In this document: positions 39,801 to 48,800 of the stretch, piece by piece | Layout of the letters: each line of letters begins with the position of its first letter | Position numbering within the stretch: position 1 is the first letter of the stretch | Assembly (NCBI RefSeq): GCF_023343835.1 | Contig: NC_064439.1 | Coordinates: 29,737,933 to 29,801,932 of the forward strand | Length of the DNA stretch: 64,000 bases | Reading direction: 5' to 3' | Source: Lagopus muta | Lineage: Eukaryota > Chordata > Aves > Galliformes > Phasianidae | Notes under the pieces: model-generated | What the model saw: only the letters and a program-made list of their open reading frames with translations | What the model was told of the DNA's origin: nothing | The model's database searches: none | Translations under genes and position numbers: made by a program

Positions 39801-42800
39801 AGGATGACTGGGTAAAAAGATTATAATAAAACTTGCCTGACATTTGGAGGAACTTTACCTTTATTGTTATTCTGCTGAAATATCTAATTTTTCACACTCA
39901 AGTTTTTTCTATTACTTGGAAGGTTAATAATAGTAGTTATCCATCACTGATTTGTACTTCCATTTTCCTTTATGCTACATTATCTGGAAACATTTAGTCA
40001 TTTTACCAGTTATCCTGATTATCTGAAACACAATAAGAATGTGTGGCTTTGTAAAACAAAAATTTGTAATTATTTTGTAGGAGATTGGATGGTATGATGA
40101 TCAGAAAAATGCTGTTGGAATTCTGTTAACTCGACTTGCTACAGATGCTTCCCAAGTCAAAGGGGTGCGTTGATTCTTTCATGTTTGTATATTTTTTTTA
40201 GTATTTTTTTCTTTACCAATATTAATTGCCATTGGCAAGGGACACTGAGATTATTTCAGAATACAGAGTAATAAATTTACCCCCATAGGGTGACAGATAC
40301 ATTAAAAATCGTGTTGTTGACACCATAGGAATGATTTCTGACTGATAATTTGAAATCTCTTAACAATGCAGCAGATATTCATGATTTTTCATTGTCTCTT
40401 TGCATACCTTTAAACATACAGCAGTAGACCATTTCACCATGCAAAGTGAAATCTGTGTGTGTTGTGCTGAGGACCAGAATTGGTGGACACCAGGTTTTAG
40501 CATTACATACTGTGTATTATTTGGGTGCCTTGAAGCCTACAGCTGTAGATGCTGCAGACCCTTACTGTCCTTAATGAAGACAATTCTTCCTGTCCCTTAC
40601 CAAACATGCTTCACGCACAAGGAGGCCAAATGGGAAGAAATGACGTAGCATTAATAAAGAACAGTAAAGAAGTAAATACCCAAGAGAGGAGATGACTCAA
40701 GGTACTAATTTTGAACAGGAAGACTCTGGACATGGGCAGGAGAATGTGGCAAATCCTTCACAGTTCCAGCACCTACTGCTCATTTCATCAGCATTCCTTG
40801 TCTTGCAGGACTTGCAAGAGAGACATTTGCTATTTTTAAGATGATTTTGTTTCTTTCAAACTATTTAATCCTTGCATTTTTCATTGTCAGTTGATTTTTG
40901 TTTGTTTTCTGTCCTCCTTCCTTAAGGGCTAATATTATTAACAGCCTTTGACAAACTTGTTGTGTTATTTAAAGTTCAATGCCACTGAAGAAAATTGGAA
41001 CTACATCACCATGCAGGGCAGAAGTAGAAAAAATAGGTACACAGGGTCATCTGACTATAAAAGCCAGGGCATGAATTTTTCTCCAAGGCTAGTGTGTTCT
41101 CTGGAGCACTCAGTGTGTCAGTAAGTGCGTGCTTCATGCTGTGCTGGCTGAATTTTCAAATCCATCTTTATGTGCAGCCCTTGGAACATATGGCAGCAAT
41201 TCACCTTGGCATTGGTTTAATTATTACTATTTTAAATTGTGTTGAACAAGAAAAGTCTTTTTAGGGCAGGAAAGTCTTTGGCAAAGGAAAAGAATGTTGT
41301 TTCCTGCCCAGGGATTTTTGTTTGGATTTTTATTTTTTCCATCAAGCCAAATTGTGGAAGACGAGCTGTATCTACAGGGTGGTTTTCAAACCTTTTTTCT
41401 TCTGCCTGCCAGAAGCCATCCTGATGCTGGATGCAAATCATGTCTCTTTTTGAAGTCCCTAGATGAGAAGGTTATACAGGCTGGGAGAAGATAGGAATTC
41501 TTCAGTATAAGTTAGTATTTTTTCCACTCATCACCTGCTGAGATGAAGCATTTCTTCAGCGTGGCCAAATTGGGTTTGGGTTCCCAGAAAAAGAGTAGAT
41601 GCAGCTCTACAAGGACCTGAGGATGAGTGGTTTCCACTGCTGCTGGTGGGATGGCTTAATGGGTGGCTATCAATGGAACAAAACTCTGCTAACCTAAAGC
41701 TCAGCCTCCAGTCTGCTTTCCTGCAACAATGCTGCAGTCTCACGTGCATGCGTACGACAGTGTGTGTATTTCATTAGACAGCTGGCATGAGCAACTCTTC
41801 AGACATCCTTAACCTCACTTGAAGGTGCCTGAATGCTGGCAGATAAGAGGAATGTCGAGGAACTGTTACATAAGTAGATGCACAATGTCAGTGGGTGTTA
41901 CCACTCATGATTTAGTTTTCCAGCTGAAGTGCTGGCCTTGAGTAAATAGTAATTTCAAGTGGTGATATAACTAAGAAAATCTAATGATGGATATCTTGGG
42001 GTTTCTGGGGTTTTCTTAGGCAACTGGAAGCCGGCTTGGACTGATGACTATGACTGTCTTTACCCTTCTGACTGCCGTCATTATTGCTTTTGTGTACGGC
42101 TGGCAGCTGACTTTGCTTATCCTGGCCTGCATTCCTTTCGTTATTGCTGCAAATGCTGCAAATGTTAGCTCTGTGTCTGGTCATGCAGCAAAAGATCAAA
42201 AAGCTTTGGAGGAGGCTGGAAGAGTAAGTTCTCCAATTTTAACTACAGGGTTATGGTGCGAGATCGCTTTTAAGGACAACATTGTTGCTCTATTACAGCT
42301 GACCCAATTACCTAAGATAAATGAAGTGGAGAGAGGAGAGGGCAGGATGGGGGATGAAGGGAATGTTTATATATCCCTGAGGAAAACAAAACATAGATAA
42401 CATAAAACATCTGTAAATAAGAATGCATTTGAATGCCTCCATAGCAGATTTCTGGGCAGGGGCAGCTGTAACAGCAGCAGCCCCAGTACTGCTATGGTTT
42501 GTGCCTGTGCTGTAGCTAGAAGTGTCGCAGAGCTCAGTTGCCAAGCACCAACACAATTTTTCTTTTTTTAATTCCATCATAAAATGCAAACTATTTATGT
42601 ACTTATGAGGTCTAGGGTACTGCCTTCATTTACCTGATAGTGCTTTTCCAGGAGGCAGAATTGCTCTGTGAAAAAATGCCCATTGTTTAGATGAGTGGGG
42701 TTTATTCTTATTTTATTACGTAGGGTTTATCTGCTGGGATTGTGACTTATGAGATAGGGCAAGGGCTGCTGACACTTCCTGTGTCCTGACCCAAAGGCCC

Positions 42801-45800
42801 AAAACTGAAGTACCTTGTCGTCTTCAGTCTCCCCTTGTCTTGTACTCACCTGGGGGTGAGTAACTTCATTGCTGTAGGCTTCTGTTCATAACAGACCTCA
42901 AGCTCTTTTCCTAAAGTAAATACTTTCTGATGTAAACTAATGAATGTTGGAGAAGATCAGATATTTGGGAGATATGTCATAGATGGTTGTAAGAAATTAC
43001 CTTTCTTATTTTATGTATTTATTTCTTTTTTAATCTCCCAATATAGGTTTCAACAGAATCAGTTGAAAACATAAGAACTATTGTTTCACTGACCAGGGAA
43101 GAAGCATTCTATGAGAAGTACATAAACAGTTTGAATGGTCCATATAGGTGGGATCTTTTTTCTTTAATTCTGTTCATTAAACATTTTAAACCTTTCACTT
43201 TGTTTTAAATACACTTCTTGCAAACCATCTGATATCCACAAGATTGGGAAGGGTATTCTTTTCCATATGTGTGAAATTTTTTCACTGGTTACAATTTAAT
43301 ATGCTTTCTTATATGCAGTGTGGAGAATAACATATGCAAGACTTATCCTTTCATTATTTAAATACGTTATAAAATGCATTTTCCTAATGCTTTACATAAA
43401 TATCATTTGCCTGTGTGTGTATAGAATGTAAGACATCTATTCAGTCAATTTCAGTACACTGGATTAATTGGTATCAAATAAGAAATGGACAGTCAATTCA
43501 CATACCATGCTCATTATAACACAAATCAGTTTTATTTTATTTTTGTGTCTTTAAAACCTCAAATGAACTTCATGTATTTCCTTTGTTTGAGCCTCTGTGT
43601 GCCACTGACGTCTCTTTGCTGAAAGATATTCAAATCACAAGGGATGTCAGATTTCTCTAATTCCATTTTATTTAAACAAAATAAGATCTGGTTTGTTTTT
43701 CTTTCTGACGTAAAAATATAAAAGATGGAATTGAAAATTATGCACTGCATAAACTGTCATAATCCAAAACAGTGTTAGAATTCAATATCTGGCAAGCTAG
43801 CATTGCCCAATATGTAAGTAATATGCTTGCATGGACTGTCAGAGGTCTCTGATTTATTGCTCAGACGGAAAAGATCTCCTTTTTTTTTTTAGTGATCATT
43901 CTAGACCATGAGGGCAGAGTCCTCCTGATTGATTCAGTGTGCACTGAATTAGCTACACCAAATGAAACCTCTCTAGAAAGACAAATTGAGAGAGGCTTAG
44001 TCTGTATCCTTGTGGGAAAAATCAGCAGTATGTCCCTGTTCCAAACTGGGATAAGAGGTCTCTGCATGGATGGGAAGGCCTGGCTGCCGTCTACAGGCAG
44101 CCCTTGGCTGGGCTGAAGCCTGCCTATTTCTCAATAACCACTACGGATGATCCAGCTTATTAAAATGCGATTTTTAAAAATCTGCTCCAGTGATTTGCCC
44201 TGCTATAGGAAAGAAAAGGGATCAATTCAAGATAGCATAACCGAAGATCTCATTACTCCAGTTTTATGTTCTATGGACAACTCCATGTCACGGTGTAAGA
44301 TGCTTTCAGGGTCAGAGTGTGTTGCTTGAAAACTTTAACCCAGAAATCTGATCATCTCCCAGCCAATGTCTGTTGTTTCTATTTTACAAATTATTGATGG
44401 AAAATGTCTTCCCTTTCACAGAGATTCTCTGAAAAAAGCTCCTTTGTATGGATTTACCTATGGAATAGCTCAGTCTGCAAACTACTTCGTTAATGCAGCT
44501 GTTTTCAGATTTGGGGCATGGCTCATTGCTCGTTGTTTGACTAACTTTGAAAATGTATTTATGTGAGTATTGTTTGTGAAGGTAAAGATGGGTATATATG
44601 GGATAATATTTCAGTGTTTGCTTATTTAATCTACTTACAGAGGTAATGGGATGTGGAGACTGACGAATTCGCGGTCCATTTGGGAGCAGTTTGGGCAAAA
44701 GGGTTGTTTTGGAGAAAGGCTCCACTGCCCAAATACACACTTGTGACTGCAAGCAGTGCATCATCTCTGGAGGAGTCTTTAATGTTTCATGTTCTTCCAA
44801 GCAGAGGGTTTTACTGTGACTCTACTACTGATCTATAAAATAGTAATTAATGACATATCTAAAGAGGCTATGAACATTATTTTTGAAGGTTTATTTTATA
44901 TGTGAAGAAAACAGCACATTCCACCAGAAACAAGTGATTCTTTATCTTTTGTTTTCAGAGTCTTCTCTTCTGTCATATTTGCAGCTATGAATGTTGGTCA
45001 GTCTGCTTCTCTGGCACCAGATTATGGCAAAGCTAAAGTTTCAGCTCAAAGAATCTTTCAACTTTTGGATAGAAAACCTCAAATTGACAGTTACAGTGAA
45101 GAAGGTGAAAAACTGGTGAGTTTTTTTCAGAAAAACCTTGAATGACATTATTAGTAATGCTTTGTTGTCTACAACTGTATTTGCACTGCCTCATGTTTTG
45201 TAGAGCATCACTGAAGACAGACGCTGTATAAAATAGTGTTACTGCCTGGCTATTTTATTTTTTTTTTTAATGGACCTTCTATCTGTCACCTTAAATGTGG
45301 TTTTGCTCTCAATGAGTCTGAAATGATTTTTCATTCAACTGCCCTACATTTTTAGGAAAACATTGATAATGTCAGTTCACAATTCATTGCCTTTGTGTAA
45401 AGGTTTACGGGAGAAATAAAACACAAGTGCAGTTTACTACTGTTTTTGCAGATAAACAGGAGAGTAGCCCTGTCAGAGAAAGAACAATTTCGCCAAAATC
45501 CATCCCCTTACAACTGTTTCTCTTATAAGAAAATGTGTTCTTGGGAAGTCAAAACTAACTTAATGAATAATATGATTTATTCCAGAGGTTTAAAATGTCT
45601 TGTCTTTAAACCAACACTGTCATTAAGGAAGATGATCTTGGCAAATAAACTTTGTGCAGAAACTTGATGTGGAAGGATTATGTTTACACATACAAATGAA
45701 AATTATCTCACTTGTAGGTGTTAGACAGTAGCCCCTGCACAGGAAACTGTAATCCACTTTCAGTAACTTTAAGATCTTACACAGGATTTTCAAACTTCTT

Positions 45801-48800
45801 AATTACGTTCTTTGTGTATCTCTTTGAAACAGAGCTCTCAGGCATAGACTTGGAAAAATTTGGTAGAAAATCTATGGCAAAATAAAACTTGGATAGAAAT
45901 ATGTATAGTCTAGACTGGACTCAAAAACTAGTGCACGTGTCTTGAGCAAGCCCTTAAATCAGCTGTTGTGCTAGCATTCCTAGAACATTGCTAGTTTTTA
46001 TGTGGGACTTTCTCCTACTGAGAGGAAGCAGGCAACTAGGCAAGGTCTGAATGCCTGCCCCATTCTTTCATTTGGTCTTAGAGATTTGCCTGTCTAGAAT
46101 GGCTGATTAATGATCGCTGTCGCTTTTCAAAACACCCGCTTGTCATATGTGCCTGTAAATTACCTACTAAAGAATTTACCTCTCTTACTTTAATATCTAA
46201 TCTTAACCTTGTGATGTATTCATTCAAGTCATGCTACCTGCAATGTGAGATCAGGAGAGTAAATGTGATAGATCATACCAGGAAAAGTGCCTCAATTAGA
46301 TGTGTAGCAAATAAAAATACTAACATTGTTTGTGTAAAGATACTCCTTTTGAAAGCTGAAGTAAATATAAATGCAGGAGAGAAATGCGTAGAACTGTTAT
46401 TCCAAAAGGATCTAGTGATTTGCAACTAGAGATCATCCTTTAAATGACAATACTAAACTTGATCTAATATGTGATTGCAAAGAGCAACAAAAACTATTTC
46501 AAAATCACTGTCTCATACTTCTGGGTCAGTTTTCTCATTCAACACTTTTAAGTCTTGACTGTTTATTTTATTTAAAGCTGATAAGTGATAATATAACCAC
46601 ACAAACATTCTGTTACTTTTCAGAGTAATTTTGAAGGCAACATTGAATTCAGAAACATCAATTTCGTATATCCAACAAGACCAGAAGTTCAAGTTTTGCA
46701 AGGACTTAATGTGAAGGTTAACAAAGGACAGACTCTGGCATTAGTAGGAAGCAGTGGCTGTGGCAAAAGCACATCCATTCAGCTCTTGGAGAGATTTTAT
46801 GATCCTGTGGAAGGACAAGTGGTAAAGTAGACTTATGTGACTATTCATAATCGTTGAATCTACATAATTCTTCATCTTCTAAGGCTTCGGGGGTCTTAAA
46901 TGATCTTGGCTATAGCTCTGGAGAGATGACTCATAAATGAGTTGTGGGTTACTGAGGCTGCAGCTGCAGACAACCTCCAGACAACTGTTGCTACCTGCCC
47001 CAGCACTAGTGGCTAATGCATGGGACTGACACAGTACACTGGCTCACAGTACTGATACACCACCAAGAGGGATGGTTTCAGGCTACACTGTCTCCTCAAA
47101 GCTTCTAAGTGTCTGATCACTCTGGGCCAGAGCATTTGTGTCATCTGCTTGACTGTGTGCAGATCATCTGAGAATGTAAATTCACACATTAGAGACAAAA
47201 ACACATTCTTCACACAGTACAAACCTAAGAAGGATGTAATAGGATTTTTGATGCATTCACTGTTAATGTGTTATCAAAGATGTGATGAAACCTTCCTGGT
47301 GGTTTTAAGATTGAGTTAAAGGCCCACAGTTGAGAATACGTATTGTTAATTCAGCTTCTTAAGGATGAGCTTTCCCACAAGGATCCCAGTTCTGCTTGGT
47401 TTTTGCAGGGCTAGAAGGATTGCAGGAACAGCCTCTGCTATGTGCTCCATGCTTCTATCTGCCAGAAAACAAAAGAAAAACATATGAAATTAAAAAATAA
47501 TGAAAATAAATATTTATCCGCAGTGTTGCTTTTGTTCCACTTCACATGCAAAATTTACTTGAATTCAGATGGAAATTACATATTTAACAGGTTTCCTGAT
47601 ACAGCTTGTTTCCTCTTTACGTTATGTATCTGTGGATGAGCTCTGTAGTCAATATCACATCATTTTTTTCTGTTTCTCTTTCTAGTTAGCAGATGGATTT
47701 GATACCAAGTCTTTGCATTTACAATGGCTGAGGTCCAGGCTGGGTCTAGTGTCACAGGAACCCATTTTGTTTGACTGCAGCATTGCTGAAAATATTCAGT
47801 ATGGAGACAACGATAGGCTTGTTAGTCAGGAGGAAATTGAAGAAGCAGCTAAAGCAGCAAATATTCATGCCTTCATTGACAAATTGCCAGAGGTGAGAAA
47901 CAGCAGTCTGATTTTCATAGTGCACTTTAGACGCTTGGAGTGACATGGAGAGATAGGTAATACAAAAATAAAAATGAAAACATGTAGTTATAATTTCCTT
48001 TATATGAGGAATGTATTTTAAAGATAACTGATATCTTAAGATACCGCAACGTGTGTTGTTTAATTGCTGGATTGCTCAAGTAAGTCAGTGTATGAATGTG
48101 TGAATGTATGTATGAATGTAGTGGTAGACAAAGCAGAATGAGTGGGAAAGAATATGGACATTGTACAAGCATTTTCTCATATCCTCATTTTTTAATATTA
48201 TTTTTGCTTCTGTAGCTGAAACTTCTCAGATTACTTTAATTTTTCTACAATACTTCAACAAAACTAAATGTTTTGTATCTAGTTGGATGGACAGGCAGTG
48301 TTTCTTAAAATACTGTGCGTTGATAAATCAAAAGTGAATTGCCTGATGTTTAACCTTCATGCCTGCATAGAATTTGGTTCTAACAAGGAAAAATTCTTTG
48401 ATGGCTTGTTTTCGCTGTAGCTCTGCATAACTGAAAATGGTGTCATGATGCTGAAAAATATTATAGTCTTGTCACTACTAATAATGTTTGAGATTCTTCA
48501 GTTATTTATGAGTAACACAGGATGAAGTCCTTGATGTATGTGTCAGGAAACATATTGTAACTCTCATGATCATTGTTAAGTGTCACCTGGACACCTTAAC
48601 ACTGTATCACTGGCAGTACCATTCAAGAGCTGTTCTAGTCTTTGGGGAAGGAAATTTTCAGATCAAGTATAGATAGGTGGCTTATTATACAACCATTCAT
48701 GCTGGAGGTGTTTATTACACTTTAGCTTTATTAAAGCCATTTGTACTGTTCTTTCATGAATCTAACCTAAACATTTTTATTGCTACAAGTGAAACTTTTC